Shown piece after piece: positions 23,651-35,844 of a stretch of DNA of 64,000 nucleotides. The notes below the pieces were generated by a model. That model did not search any database. It had not been told where the DNA came from and worked only from the letters and a program-made list of their open reading frames with translations. The DNA lies in the NCBI GenBank assembly GCA_036250195.1, contig JAVHZZ010000006.1, forward strand, positions 185,441,850-185,505,849. The letters are read 5' to 3'. Positions within the stretch are counted from its first letter, which is position 1. Every line of letters begins with the position of its first letter. The stretch comes from Mixophyes australis (Eukaryota > Chordata > Amphibia > Anura > Limnodynastidae). The position numbers were made by a program, and so were the translations under genes.

Positions 23651-24336
23651 TATACCGTATTAACAATGCAGTTGCTTATGATTATGCTTTTTTAACTACA
23701 GTTATGTTATGGGTTTATCCTTATAACTGTAATTCCACCCTTTCGCTACAATAAGTTTTATTATAATTAGCTTGTAAAATGCTAATAATAACAGTTGGAA
23801 CTGAGAAGTGCGGATCAGATAGGGTTGATAGACACGGTTGCGAGAAGATATTTAAGGGAGTTAAATCTTGCTTCATATTTGAATGAATCAGTGTAAAAGT
23901 GAAAGATACTGCACTCCCACTAAAAACAGCTACTCAGGCTGCAGAATAAACAACAGCACAAACTGTGCAATTAATATGCCCATTTTAGCTTCATGTCTGT
24001 AATAAGCAGGGACTGAGATAAGCAGTTACTGAAGAGAAACTATAGAAGTGGAGGCACAACAAATTATATTAAGGCAAATAGTAAAAGCCTGAAGGACTGA
24101 GCTGTTATTATAAAATGCACATATCCTCAGTCATCTAGAATGACTATATGGATATAACTGTAGCAATATAACTTTAACCAATTGATGTCTGCAGGGATGA
24201 TACAGTGCTGTGTGGTAGTTTATCAATGGGAGAATGTACATGCACAAGTGGATTTATTAAACATACAGCAATAGCCAACTCAAACAATTGAATTTGAGAA
24301 ATTGCTCTGTAAATCACACAAAAAAAGGCTCCCCTG
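23651..24336. other. Intergenic, part similar to 20.8-20.9 kb
   Basis: Around 23930-24110 it shares ordered words (for example GAAGAGAAACT and GTGGAGGC) with 20860-20905, so both are probably from one repeat family. No gene is seen. Confidence 0.35.
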
Positions 24337-24437
24337 TACACTTCCCTGAAACTTTCACTTACACACCTGTGCCCTCCCCTGACTTGTGCAACCAAACATT
24401 TGTGCCCTCCACAGAACTAATGCACCCACACATCTGT
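24337..24437. repeat. 33-bp minisatellite, left piece split by an insertion
   Basis: Three units of the CACACCTGTGCCCTCCCCTG type end at 24437, and the array resumes at 25453. The array was therefore interrupted by the 1015-bp insertion described next. Confidence 0.75.
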
Positions 24438-25452
24438 CGGGCTTTGAAAAAGTGCTCTATAGGGGCACGAAACGCGTCAGCGGGGCTTCTGTGTACTCTA
24501 TATCCGGATCTGCATGTGCCTTTCACTGAATTATGTATGTGTGGCATATCTAACTGGCAAAATATCCCCCCACTACTAATCAAGTGTTTCTGGGGACTTG
24601 AGTATTACCTGCTGGTCCATACAGAGGGCTTTCATCATAATTCGCTCCAAGAAAACCACCCGAGTGTGCTGAACAATCTTCAGCTGAAAACAAGACGGCA
24701 TTGTATCTGGGATTTAAATCGCTAGTGGAGCCGGCACTCTGGAGGTGAGCCGCATTTGGAGACAGCAATATTGTCCGTAAATCGGATTATTAGATCCTCT
24801 GGTGGACCACTACTATATCAGGTGACTGAGAGTTTGTTGTTACTTGCCATACACATTGTCCGTATATGGAGGAGGCCTTTACAACAGACGAATACTCATA
24901 GCAGTTATTATCTGAAACCATACTATCGATCAGTGCACACTGTTAAATTTGATATTTGGATCCATAATCAAGGTTCTACGTGTATATCTGGACTATTTTT
25001 TATGTGTACACCATCGTTTTCTGCAGCCGCGGTTGTTATTTGTTTGTTCTGTTTTTGTTTTTAATTTATTGTCAGTTTATATACGTGTTTCTATACAGGT
25101 TATTTGGATTATTAAGTGACTGTAAATTTAGCTCACTTTTAACATAAAACCATTGTCAATTTTATTAAATACAGAGTTATAATCTAACCAATGTGGATTG
25201 TCTTTTCTCAATTGACAGGAGAACCTCCGTATTAATTGTTTTCTAAACTGTTCACTACTAGCAGCGCGACCCCCATCTGTTGTTTTGTGTTTTCTAGTAC
25301 TATTGTGGGAGTGAGCTACCCATTGAGGGTCTGCAGCAGCGAAGTAGTATACCTATTAGTAGGTTTCTCCATTCCCTATTTCTCTCATATATTAGGCATT
25401 ATCCCAGTTACCTCCAGTGTGCGCCCTAATCCCTTTTGGGATAATTTTTTCT
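24438..25452 (+). mobile_element. Penelope-type terminal repeat inserted in minisatellite
   Basis: A 1015-bp insertion lies between two copies of ACCCACACATCTGT (24424-24437 and 25453-25466), a 14-bp apparent target duplication. It begins with a hammerhead-like motif containing GAAACGCGTC. Short frames inside have stops. The long non-coding body, the duplication length and the hammerhead-like start fit a solo pseudo-LTR of a Penelope-like retroelement. Because the target is itself tandemly repeated, the duplication could partly reflect neighbouring units. Confidence 0.5.
24443..24484 (+). other. Hammerhead-ribozyme-like motif with ACGCGT palindrome
   Basis: The sequence shows TTTGAAAA, then a stem GTGC/GCAC closing the loop TCTATAGGG, then GAAACGCGTC. 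GAAA after stem II and the self-complementary ACGCGT are features of Penelope-like hammerheads with a minimal stem III. The CUGANGA box is degenerate here, so cleavage activity is doubtful. Confidence 0.4.
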
Positions 25453-25812
25453 ACCCACACATCTGTGCCCTCCCCTGACTTTTGTACCCACAAGCCTGTG
25501 CCCTGCCCTGACTTTTGCACCCATAAACATGTGACCTTCCCAGATTTGTGAACCAACAAATAGGTTCTCTGGCCTGACTTGTGCACACACACCTCTACCC
25601 TCCCAGACTTGTGTACCCATACACCTGTGCCCTGCCCTAACTTGTGCAGCCACAAACTTGTGCCCTCCATTGACTTGTGCACCAACAAACCTGTGCCCTC
25701 CCTTAAGTTGTGCCCCTACACAACTGTGCCTTCCCCAGACTTGTGCACTCACACACTTTTGTCTGCCCTGAATTGTGAACCTACAAACCTCTACTTACCC
25801 CTGACTTGTGCA
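25453..25812. repeat. 33-bp minisatellite, unit B left flank
   Basis: About eleven units with consensus like CCTGTGCCCTCCCCTGACTT followed by GTGCACCCACA. The 33-bp period equals eleven codons, so long frames stay open on both strands by chance. Confidence 0.85.
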
Positions 25813-26196
25813 GCAGTGCCGCAGCTAGACATTTTAGCGCCCTGGGCGATACAGGGCACTGGCGCCCCCCATTTTTGTGGGAGTGGCATTTGCTGAGTGG
25901 GCATGGCCAACCTACTGTGTGGGTGTGGCTAGTGCTTTACGTTAGACTACACTCAAACCCCCTTCCTGCCCATTCTTCAAGTTGTGGCTTTATAATGATC
26001 TTTGTGTAATAAGCCTCCAAATAATCACAGCGCTTTCAATAAAGCTATTACATGCTAGTTGTATAAAAAAATTAAGCAAGCTAGGTGGCAAGTTCAGGAG
26101 AAAAGCTTTTTGTTTCAGTTAGAAGGGATCATGTTGAAGTGTATGCTGAATGCATACAGACTAATATTGGATTGCTCAGGGAGTAAATCACATTGA
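25813..26196. other. Intergenic, probable small repeat at its left
   Basis: A GC-rich block beginning CAGTGCCGCAGCTAGAC (25812-25940) looks like a short DNA-transposon remnant. Nothing is recognised in the rest. Confidence 0.35.
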
Positions 26197-26446
26197 GCCT
26201 GATTCATTTGGGAGAGTAAAGCATAAAACAGGAGTAACTTTGAACCTGGGCAAAACCATTTTGAATTGGACGGGTAGGTACATTTAAAATTTGGGGACAG
26301 ATTTATAGTTGGGGTAGGGCATGTCCTAGATCAACTTTATATTTCAGTGTAAAAATAAAGCTATCAAGAATTTGTGTGCTTGATGAAAAACAGCCAGTAT
26401 TTAACTTATATGCAAAATAATAAACTAATTTGCACCCATTGCCCTG
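26197..26446. mobile_element. MITE, copy 3, 3'-truncated
   Basis: It begins GCCTGATTCATTTGGGAGAG and continues with the same interior as copies 1 and 2 (GGGGACAGATTTATAGTTGG, AAAGCTATCAAG), but stops where CCTGACCAGGGGTACC begins. The right terminus is missing. Confidence 0.6.
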
Positions 26447-27067
26447 ACCAGGGGTACCAGTAGGGACACAGTGATATTCATCTTTGGGCTGGACATCTCT
26501 AGTGCAGGAGATTAATCGATTGTGTGTCAAAGACATGGGGGTAAGTTTACTAAAGTACGGTTTTATCTTATGGGTCAAAATTTATTTTTGAATAATACTA
26601 TATAATTACACGCATGGGGCAACACTTATTATTTCATGATGGGGCACCATTTATACTGCACACTTGGGGCACTACAAGTGGCAGCATTCCCATTTGCGCA
26701 AGTGTATGCTGGCACTCGTAATGCCAAAGTGTGCAGTATAAAAGGTGCCACCATTATTAAATAATAAGTGTTGCCCCTTCATATAACTATATATTGTGGA
26801 TCCCTTATTATTAAGGATGAGCGGGCTCGGATTCCACAAATCCGAGCCCACCCAAACAGTGCGGATCCGACGGGATCCGAGCACTGTTCGGGAACTTCCG
26901 GGCGCCAAACGGAGCCAAACTGAGGCTATGACATCCAAGTCTCGCGTCGGATCTTGCGAGACTGGGATGTCATAAATACTCACCTTGCGGGCGCCATCTT
27001 CATTCTGGCTGTGATCACTCGTGAGGGAGGTTGTAGTTAGGGAGCTCCTGATCAGTTTAGTGGTTCT

Positions 27068-27250
27068 TTGTGCTTTGTCCAGTGCTCTGTCCTGCTGAGT
27101 CAAGTGGTGCTTTGTCCAGTGCTCTGTCCTGCTGAGTCCAGTGGTGCTTTTGTCCTGTGCTCTGTCCTGCTGAATCCAGTGGTGCTGTGTCCTGTGCTCT
27201 GTCCTTCTGAGTCCAGTGGTGCTGCCTGTGTCCTGTGCTCTGTTCTGCTA
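27068..27250. repeat. Tandem units of about 40 bp inside the hAT-like element
   Basis: Four to five units built on CTCTGTCCTGCTGAGTCCAG follow each other and are open on both strands. They are non-coding. Confidence 0.7.
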
Positions 27251-27419
27251 AGGGCATTGTTATTTCAAAATTACTCAAAAGTTATAAAAAAAATTATAAA
27301 AAACCTATACAAAAATAATTTTAAAAAAGTATAAAAAAAATATAAAAAAACTATACAAAAATAATTTTAAAAAAATTATACAAAAATAATTGAAATTTTT
27401 TTTAAAAAAATTAGTTAAA

Positions 27420-27805
27420 AAATACTAGGTACTGATATTTCAAAGTCAAACTATGTTCACTGTTGCTGCTGTACCGTAAAATAATAGGTACTGCTATTTA
27501 AAAGTCAAACTACGTTCACTGTTGCTGCTGTACCAAAAAATACTAGGTACTGCTATTTAAAAGTCAAACTACGTTCTCTGTTGCTGCTGTACCCAAAAAT
27601 ACTAGGTACTGCTATTTAAAAGTCAAACTACATTCTCTGTTGCTGCTGTACCAAAAAATAATAGGTACTGCTATTTAAAAGTCCAACTACGTTCACTGTT
27701 GCTGCTGTACCAAAAAATACTAGGTACTGCTATTTAAAAGTCAAACTACGTTCTCTGTTGCTGCTGTACCCAAAAATACTAGGTACTGCTATTTAAAAGT
27801 CAAAT
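27420..27805. repeat. 58-bp tandem repeat inside the hAT-like element
   Basis: Six to seven units carry TACTAGGTACTGCTATTT and GTTGCTGCTGTACC at a period near 58 bp. Subterminal tandem repeats are common in non-autonomous DNA transposons, where they can bind transposase. Confidence 0.8.
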
Positions 27806-29175
27806 AACTGCGGCCTTAACAGCTATGTTGGTGTTAGACGTGCATCCGCCATCTGTGCAGTGGAATTCAGACCAGTTGGAGGATGTATGAGCAGCCATCT
27901 GTGCAGTGGAATTCAGACCAGTTGGAGGAAGTATTGTGGCCCCGGTACCAAATTGGGTACCGGGGCCACTCCACTACGCAGTCCAGATAGCTGTGAGGTG
28001 TTCAGAATAGACTGGAAGTTAGTGGAAATGATTCTTATTGAATGTTAATGAGGTTAATAATAGCGTAGGAGTGAAAAAACAAAACAAAACAGGATTTTAG
28101 CACTTTTTATGCTTTTTTAAAAATAAATCAGAACCCAAAACCCTAAATTAGAACCAAAACCTTTCGTCGGGTGTTTTGGCAAAACAAATCAGAACCCAAA
28201 ACCTCAAGCTAATCAGAACCCAAAACACAAAACACTAAAAGTGGCCGGTGCACACCCCTACTTATTATATTCATAAAACAATATAGTCCCCTTTCCAATT
28301 TCATAAATTAATTTTGCTCCCACAAGTTCATTACGAATTATATTTGTCCCTTTATTCAATATACCATAATTTCCCTCATTATTAACATGTCTATTGTGCC
28401 CCCTCTTATGTTCTGAATGGCCACAGAGCGTAAACAGTGGGCATTCAGAAAAAAATGCCTTTTGTCCTGCTGTGGATTATCCTAAATCAAATAAAGCGGT
28501 TTTGTCTAAACAGCACATGGTTTCAGTGTTCGAAACCTGCCATACATAAACCTGCCATACATAAACCTGCCATACATCGCATGAGGTTTGAGTTTTCAAC
28601 CTTCAAAAAACTCGCTCATCTTGGAGCACAAAACTTAAGGTGATGTGTGGCAGGTTATAAACTGCACAGAAGACAAACTTTAATAAATTTGCCCCATGAT
28701 ATATTCAAATTCTCATTATTAATTTTGGATTTAAAGAAGGCTAAACCACAAAGTATTTTAGGATAAAAACAGAAAGGTTTAAATTAAAGAAAGTGGTTGC
28801 AGTATTCAGGATTTTGATATTAATTTTGAACTTCCCACCTTACAAATCTTCTGAAATATCCTCTAGTCCACAAATATAGGTGCAGCTTGGTTTTCTGGGT
28901 GTATTTCCAATGACGCAAAGGGGGAACACTTGTGCAAAGGACATTGCTGGTTCACTCTTTTTGCAGTTATCAACGTACTCTAAAGCTACAATATCTTATG
29001 GAATTTTGGGACATTCTAGTTTTGAAGTAGTTTCAAGTTACATTCATGTTACTATTGACATGTTACAAAGGGTTATAGGGCCTCTAATATCTTAAACTAG
29101 GTCTGCATGTTAATCCAACAATACCAAGTGCATTCTGAGCTTAAATATTTTCAGACATGGGCATCAGCAGAAAAT

Positions 29176-29181
29176 TTTATT
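29176..29181 (-). terminator. Candidate polyadenylation signal of locus B
   Basis: AATAAA on the minus strand, about 775 bp after the locus B stop codon. It lies at the same place as the signals in C (40437-40442) and D (55951-55956), but the conserved flank extends past it, so position alone is not proof. Confidence 0.4.
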
Positions 29182-29952
29182 CAAGAAATAATAAGTTAAA
29201 AAAAACATAATAAAATAGTGACAATACAGTCCAAGAGCCAACAGTATCTGTGATACACAAGCCCAATAGAGTCTGTGAATGAGACCATTCTTGGTCTCTG
29301 TGATCACATATAGTTTACAATGGTTATAAAGTATTAGGTTACAGCACAATAACTTTTTACTGGTAGATGCTGGAAATATCTGCTGGGGTTTAATTAAATA
29401 TTATAAGCATGCATTATGTCACCAACAAGGTGAGAACATGAATACAATGAAACAAGTGAAATTGTGTTTCCAATTGTGCATCTATAGTCTTATATCAACA
29501 ATGATTTGGAATCCTTAAATCAAAGCATTTAGAATCCCAGGATCAATCTCTTGTTAGTCAAGGAGCAAGGTGTGTATTATAGATTGCTATAGTAGACATG
29601 CCTAAAACACCCATATGGAATCATGAAAATAAAGGAGTCATATTTTTACTGTAAAATTGTTTTTGGTTTTAAACAGGATGTATTTAAAATAGGAACATCC
29701 TCACTATGCTAGAGAGACCTAAAATACTTCTTCTCTTAATATAAAACCAGTAGAACACGTTTATAGGAATACATAACATATTGCTGGTGCTCAGTCTTCG
29801 ACCCATTGAAATAAACACTTGCTATATACCTCCATTGTCTAAATAAAGAAAGGCTACAAGATAGGTAACACATCTAAGAAAAAAAAAGTATTCAATAATT
29901 CTATTGGTTCACACTTGGTCTTCTTATATCTGCAGCGTGATGTAGATAGTTA

Positions 29953-30626
29953 TTAGCATTTGGCTTCATGGGCGTGCTCAGTTGTGTGATGTATTATTTT
30001 ATGGTGATATCCTGGGAAATAAAGAATGCAAAATGAACTTACAATTAACATATTTATATCGCAAAATCAAAATAATGATTACAAATTAGTCTTATACAAA
30101 ATTGCAAATCAGTGATAATCAGTCCAAGTAGGTTTTATGATTGGAAAGTGATAATTTGAAATGTAAAAGATATAGATTAAAATGAAAAATAATGCATGGG
30201 CATTTGTATATTTTTCATAGGCTCAATTCCACCTTTATGTTTTTTCAACTAAAATGTGCAGCGTAATATAGAAACAAATGAAATAAAAGTGTAATTTGAA
30301 TTAAAAAAAAAGATAACAAGGAAAGCAAAAACAATTTTCTGAAAAGTAAAAATGGAGTACATTCTAAAATATGAGAGCTAGAACCTGTTTGGTTGCTATC
30401 GGCTACACCTCCCCTTTTCCTTTTTGAAAGGATTGTAATGGGGCAGGGACTGATGTGAATGAGTTATCTGTACAGCGATGCAGAATCAGTGGCGCTATAT
30501 AAATAAAGGGTGATGATAATGATGATGGTGATAAACCTACCCAATAGAATTTAAAAGCGATAGCAAATAAAAAGCCCACTTATCCACTCACCACATTTTC
30601 CAGTTGACATGTCATTGTCTGCCAAA
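29953..30626 (-). pseudogene. Locus B exons 7-8, still open
   Basis: Exon 7 (30592-30626, 35 bp) encodes LADNDMSTGKC between a cctcag acceptor and a gtgagt donor. Exon 8 (29953-30011) encodes YHHKIIHHTTEHAHEAKC and a TAA stop. One tail histidine of C is cysteine here and one serine is tyrosine. The intact ends contrast with the ruined upstream exons. Confidence 0.8.
30427..30532 (+). mobile_element. SINE 3' fragment in locus B intron 7
   Basis: GGCAGGGACTGATGTGAATG and GGCGCTATATAAATAAA with a GATGAT tail identify the 3' end only. It interrupts a small repeat (about 30340-30545) whose other copies are uninterrupted in units C and D. Confidence 0.65.
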
Positions 30627-33600
30627 CTGAGGAACAAATATGACCATTAGTATATTGATGAAATACTGTATTTTATCAGTCCATTGGTTATATAATGCCC
30701 TACAAAGTGAAACACCTTTTGGGTATTTCTTAAAGTATTATACAAGAAAACTGAGCGAGTAAAAGCTATGCACCTCTCACAAGTGTTACAGTCAGTCAGC
30801 TGCAGGACACCTAAAGGAGTGGAGCTGTTATAAGTGTTGCACTACACAGAGGGGCAATAAAATTTGAGTTAAAAAAGAGTAAAATTAATAGAAGGGATAT
30901 AGAGGTGAGGAGGAATAGAAAGAGGAGAACTAGAACAAAATGGGAAGAGAGAGAGAAATTAAAATGAGAGAAAGCGAGAGAGAGAGAGAGATCAAAGTAC
31001 AGATGGAAAGAGACATTAACAAGATAGAAAACATATAAAGACACCGTCCAGATAAAGGGATAATGAAGGATAAGTCATAGAAAGATTAAATTCTTAGCAA
31101 ATAGATAGGAGAGCAGGTTGAGGATTTAAGAGAGGGATAAACTGACATAAGAAGAAAAGAAACATACATACCTGATAGGAGACAAATGTAGAACAGACTG
31201 ACAGGCAGTGGGAGGTAAGAGTCAGTCAAGAAAGTTAGATGTCAGACAGAATAACAGAAAAGTGCTCAGAATTGGTAGACATACTGCAACAGCAGAGCCT
31301 AATGCTGTCAAGACAATTAAAAAGAATGTTGCTGAAGACCAATCCAACATATATAAAAGGGGAACCTGAGCTGCCAATCCACAAACCCACACCAACTGAA
31401 TCATCTGGACCTAAAGGCAGCTGATGCATGCCAAAAATTCAGGATTGAGTTAGAAATGAGCAGTATCACAGTTTAGACATTCACACTGGAATTTAGAGTT
31501 GGGCATATGTCATTTTTTGTGGTGTAAACAGTGGTTGAAGTGGGTTAGTATAAAGCAGAATGTCATACCACCACTTCTCCCACCAGTTTTATTGTGTGTA
31601 AAGTTGTATACTCCACTCCCTAAAACTGTCTCCCTTGAATCTCTCCCCATTATTATTCTGACCACAGTGAGTTTTTCATGATGTGCTGCAGCCCTTTCTG
31701 CCACTCGCTGAGGACTCTGAGAAATTGAGGAGAAGACCCAACCAGTGGTGCACAACTTTTAACACAAGTGCCATGAAGACTTAGAGGCATGACAGACCAG
31801 GTGTGCTGCATGCAGGGAGTGCTATCATGGTCAGACTATACTTATGTGTCGGTGCAGGTCAAGTATGTCCCATGCCGGGGCCACATTTCCAGCATAGGTC
31901 CAGGGCAGTAGAAACATTTGATTTAAAGACAGCAGCTGAAAACACTGCACAAGGTTGTGTTATTGAGGGGACAGGAGAATTTAAAATAATGCTATTATAT
32001 TGTAAATGCAGTGTTCATCACATAAACTAAACTGTTTGCCCTCCCTCCCAATATTAAGTCAGATAGCTGTATTTAACATTGATGGGAGATTTGTCTGGAA
32101 GGGAGTATATAATAGGCTTGCTTTGGCTTCAGCTTATTCATAAGCTGCTTTCTCTAGAGATATCACATCCCCCACCTCTCCAAATTTTAAGTGGCCTGCT
32201 TACTGTCAAATACAGTGGCCAAGTGTACGATGAGAGGTAGAAGAAATAATTTAAGTCTCTATAGTACAACTTCCAGCAATCATAAGTGTGTAATGATTTT
32301 CCATACTACCACTTTAAAAAGCCTACTTCGACCATTGAGCACAAATATACTCATGTCCATAGTGTGCATGCACACCAAAATGTGTCTATATCTAGATTTG
32401 AAAGTATCTTTAGCACTGGTGAGGCAAAATGGGGATAGGCAACATTAGTTGAGCACAGTATGGGTGATTTCATGTAAGTATAGGTTGTCTTCAGGAAATG
32501 TGACCTAATGAGACATAAATACCCAGATACACTTCATAGGAGGGGTATCTTTTGTGGGTACTGGAGGATTGGTGTCAAGATACATCCTGATGAAGACACA
32601 TACAGCACTTTCTTCCTGCTACTGATTGTCTCATTGCTTATTGACCCCTCCTGCTGTCTATTCACATTACTTATTTGGCATTTCCATTTCGACTACTGCA
32701 GTAAAGATTTCCATTAAATTTTAAAAGGCTAAACTACACATTATTATTATTATTATTATTATCATTTATTTGTTAGGCACCACAAGGTTTTCGCAGCGCC
32801 GCACATAGTACAAACAGTAGACTATACAGGGTATAACAGTACAGAACAATAAACAAAAGTACCAATACACATATGGGTACATTTGTATTTTATTACAGTT
32901 GTTATGGAAATGCTACTTTTGAATTCATTAATAACACTGTCAATACACTAATCTTTCCTGTATATATGACACTTCATATTATTAATTACCTTTATATAAT
33001 ATACAAGTAGGGTAATGCCACTGTCATCTCTATGTTATCTTTATGCATAGGAATACACATTTGTACATGTGGCACAGAAATACTGATGTTTTTCAGTTGA
33101 ATGTATCTTGAGATACACGCAACTCAACATATTCACGTCAGTACACTTTTTTTGACCTGATAAATACGCATAGATGTATCAAACCCTAAGCACTGAAACA
33201 AAGAACAGACAATAAACAAAGTTATGGAGAGAACTACTGCTAGTAGCAACAACGTTTACTTTTCTAATCCACAGTGGATTAGAAAAGTACTTAAATAATT
33301 AAAGTTGTTAACTTTGAAATCACAGCTGACCTAGGGTCCTTATACCTAAAACAAAGTTATGGAGAGAACTACTGAAGTTACTTTTCTAATCAAATTACTT
33401 TAGTTGCTAATTTCGGAAACACAAAGGGTCTAGTGTCCTAATGAGATTTATTACAAGAATTCTGTTATTTGCCACTTTTAAAGTAATTTGCAAAGCTATA
33501 TACTAAATAAGATAGATAAAAAGACTACTCCTTTATAGTCATTTATTTGATAAGTTAACAGGAGTATTTCTTGTTAGTTTTGCTATTCTTTCCTACACTT

Positions 33601-34049
33601 CCTTTACCTAACTCCCATTAATAAAGGTCAACTATTTAAAAGAGCATAGTTCATTTGGGATCTAGATCTTGTTGGAGGGTCTTATATCTCTATGCATAAC
33701 AATGAAATTCTCTCTCACAAGCTGCCATTTATGACCACTGTTCAGACCAGCACAGTTACTTTAGTTAACTAGTGCATTAGAATATCTGCACTGAATATAA
33801 AGCAATTGCACATTACATCTTCTAAACTCCAATATCGTTTCATTTATAACAAATGAAATGTAAAAGTTGTAAAGTTTTTTCCAACAATTTTAAGGTCATC
33901 ATCATTCTTAAGTGAAGGAAGCCTTAATTTAGCTATTCAGTAAGTGTGTATTAAGCTTACTAAAAGACTCAGAAGTGTTATTTTAATGGAAATTTTAAGC
34001 CAGCATGAGTGAACTGAATGACAGCTGTATAATACATTGCTGAATTTAC
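30627..34049. other. Locus B intron 6, similar to C and D
   Basis: This 3.4-kb stretch matches 42345-45463 and 58193-61288 over most of its length. A GA-rich block lies at 30885-31020 and a SINE-like insert with ATT repeats at 32740-32880 that is absent from C and D. No exon is recognised inside. Confidence 0.65.
32740..32880 (+). repeat. (ATT)n plus SINE-like insert specific to unit B
   Basis: ATTATTATT units lead into TATCATTTATTTGTTAGGCA and a GCAGCGCCGCAC block. The matching places in units C (about 44255) and D (about 60060) lack it, so it arrived after the duplication. Confidence 0.6.
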
Positions 34050-34169
34050 TGGATATCATGTCCATCCAAGAGGCGTTTGTAGGTGGCGATCTCCATCTCC
34101 AGGTTGGTCTTCTGATCCATCATGATCTTTTACTCATAGTTCTAACGTTCCAGATCATATCTGATTTGT
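34050..34169 (-). pseudogene. Locus B exon 6 remnant with two stops
   Basis: Only the last 120 bp of the 221-bp exon remain. They read [18 protein letters not shown] at the end, with donor CA/gtaaat, but CAG has become TAG and TAC has become TAA. The upstream boundary is abrupt at about 34169, where similarity to genes C and D stops. Confidence 0.9.
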
Positions 34170-35545
34170 TGAAGAGAAGGAGAGGGGGTTGTTTAGACAC
34201 AATGCACTACTCACCCCACAATAGCTGAGTAATTGAATAGTGTTGGGGAGTTATTGAAAATAATATAAAACTTAACCTTTATTGTAAGGAATTAAAATAT
34301 CCAATAAAATTACAGTAAAATATAACAAACAAACAAGTGTATAAGTGATAGTGATAAAAACTGAAAGCACCCAGATAGTCTCTATAACACATATATTATG
34401 GTAATGAAGTAATGAGATAATTGGATATCACCTAACATATAAGGTGTTTATAAATATACACCTCACTACATAAATATATGCCCTTAAGTTGCATGTTTGA
34501 GCAGCTCCGATCCACGTCTTGGATCTCAATAGCCTAGTGTATAAAATAAACAGTTAGGCATAGTAAACCACAAGAGCCTGGATTGGGTGTATCTATACCT
34601 CTGTACTGTGAATGATGTTACATTGACTATTTTGTTACAATTGCCTGCATAAGTGTAGCAGGTGACAATTGTATAAACAAAGACGCTACTCCAATAGCGT
34701 GATAACTGGACAAAATTTATATAAGATATAACATGTCCGATATTAAGAATAAAAGGTATTATTTGAATAGTATAAATAACGCTAAACAGAGCAAGTAATA
34801 CTAAAAATTCTGCAGAAAGGTAAGCACCAATGTAATTTAATCAAATCTCAGTTGGATTATATTGTGGCACTGATCATTTACTCAACAAATGAGATTTAAA
34901 ACTGTATGTGTTTAAAGGTATATTTATCGTTAGCAAGACGAAGGTGACTCTTGCCAGGATATCACTATTTGAGTACTGAAAGTTCCTCTGCCTGGTTAAA
35001 AGTCTAATTTAGTATCTGATTACACACCTAGTGATATAATCCTTTAAACACAAAGATGAACAACTAACTAATCAAACACCAATCAATCATCTCTTAAAGT
35101 CCACTTTCTGCCCAAACATCTCCATCTCCCCAGAAGCGCTAACATATATGGAATTGGTCTCAAAAGATATTGATGGATTGTCACGGAAACAGGCTAGCAA
35201 CAAATAGAATATTACAAAGGAAGAGGAAAAAGCTTTAAATGAAATGAGTAAATGGAAAGATTTAATCTTTAAACCCTCAGATACGGGAGGCAACATAGTC
35301 ATATGGCCAATAGAGGAACATAAATTAGAAGTGTATAGGCTGTTAAATGATACAAAATGCTATAAAAAAATAACATCTAACCCTACAAACTCTTTTCTAA
35401 AAAACTATCAGGATTTAATTAAGAACGCATTTGATGGAGGTCTTATAACCAAGAGAGGTTTTGATTTTTTATGGGTCGAGAACCCAAGGATTGCCACTTT
35501 TTACATCCTACCCAAAATTCACAAAAATTAGAAGAAACCACCTCC
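34170..35545 (+). mobile_element. Penelope-like element fragment replacing exons 2-5
   Basis: The + strand frame 35244-35531 reads MSKWKDLIFKPSDTGGNIV, then LNDTKCYKKITSNPT and ends ATFYILPKIHKN. This is the N-terminal block of Penelope-like reverse transcriptases (PSD.GG..V ... LPKIHK). The RT catalytic core is absent because the copy stops at a SINE. The 1 kb before it is non-coding and may be its terminal repeat. It lies exactly where the missing keratin exons should be. Confidence 0.7.
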
Positions 35546-35735
35546 AAAAACATACTAGTATGTTAATTGGCTGATATCAAATTGACCCTAGTCTCTCTGT
35601 CTCTGTCTGAGTGTGTATTTTAGGAAATTTAGACTGTAAGCTCCAATGGGGCAGGGACTCATGTGAATGAGTTCTCTGTACAGCGCTGCAGAATTAGTGG
35701 CGCTATATAAATAAATGGTTATGATGATGATGAAT
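35546..35735 (+). mobile_element. SINE, 5'-truncated, joined to the Penelope-like fragment
   Basis: It begins at AACATACTAGTATGTTAATT and continues through GTACAGCGCTGCAGAATTAG to ATATAAATAAATGG and GATGATGA, the 3' half of the SINE at 51349-51698. Confidence 0.75.
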
Positions 35736-35844
35736 TTTGTGTCTTAATTAAGTAAAATGTCATATGATGCAAATTAATTACTTATTGTTGCTAAAGCATA
35801 TCAATTTTATTTGACCTGAAAGTAATACTTGTCTAATAGTTTAT

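Larger units (their letters stand above)
26812..28260. mobile_element. hAT-like non-autonomous element, 8-bp target duplication
   Basis: Perfect 8-bp direct repeats CTTATTAT flank it (26804-26811, 28261-28268). Its ends are imperfect inverted repeats (TAAGGATGAGCGGGCTC; complement of GCCGGTGCACACCCCTA). Inside are a GGATCCGA-rich inverted repeat (26822-26885), roughly 40-bp tandem units (27068-27250) and 58-bp tandem units (27420-27805). No transposase is present. Eight-base duplications are characteristic of hAT insertions. Confidence 0.8.
26537..28695. mobile_element. DNA transposon with nested hAT-like element
   Basis: Ends GGGGTAAGTTTACTAAAGTA and the complement of AACTTTAATAAATTTGCCCC form inverted repeats. 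Without the 1449-bp element nested at 26812-28260 and one 8-bp target copy it would be about 700 bp, matching the uninterrupted paralogue at 54721-55413. A long imperfect palindrome occupies 26612-26777. Confidence 0.75.

Noticed and set aside
26672..27278. Minus-strand frames rich in QSTGQ repeats
   Set aside because: They come from the 40-bp tandem units and the palindrome in nested transposons.
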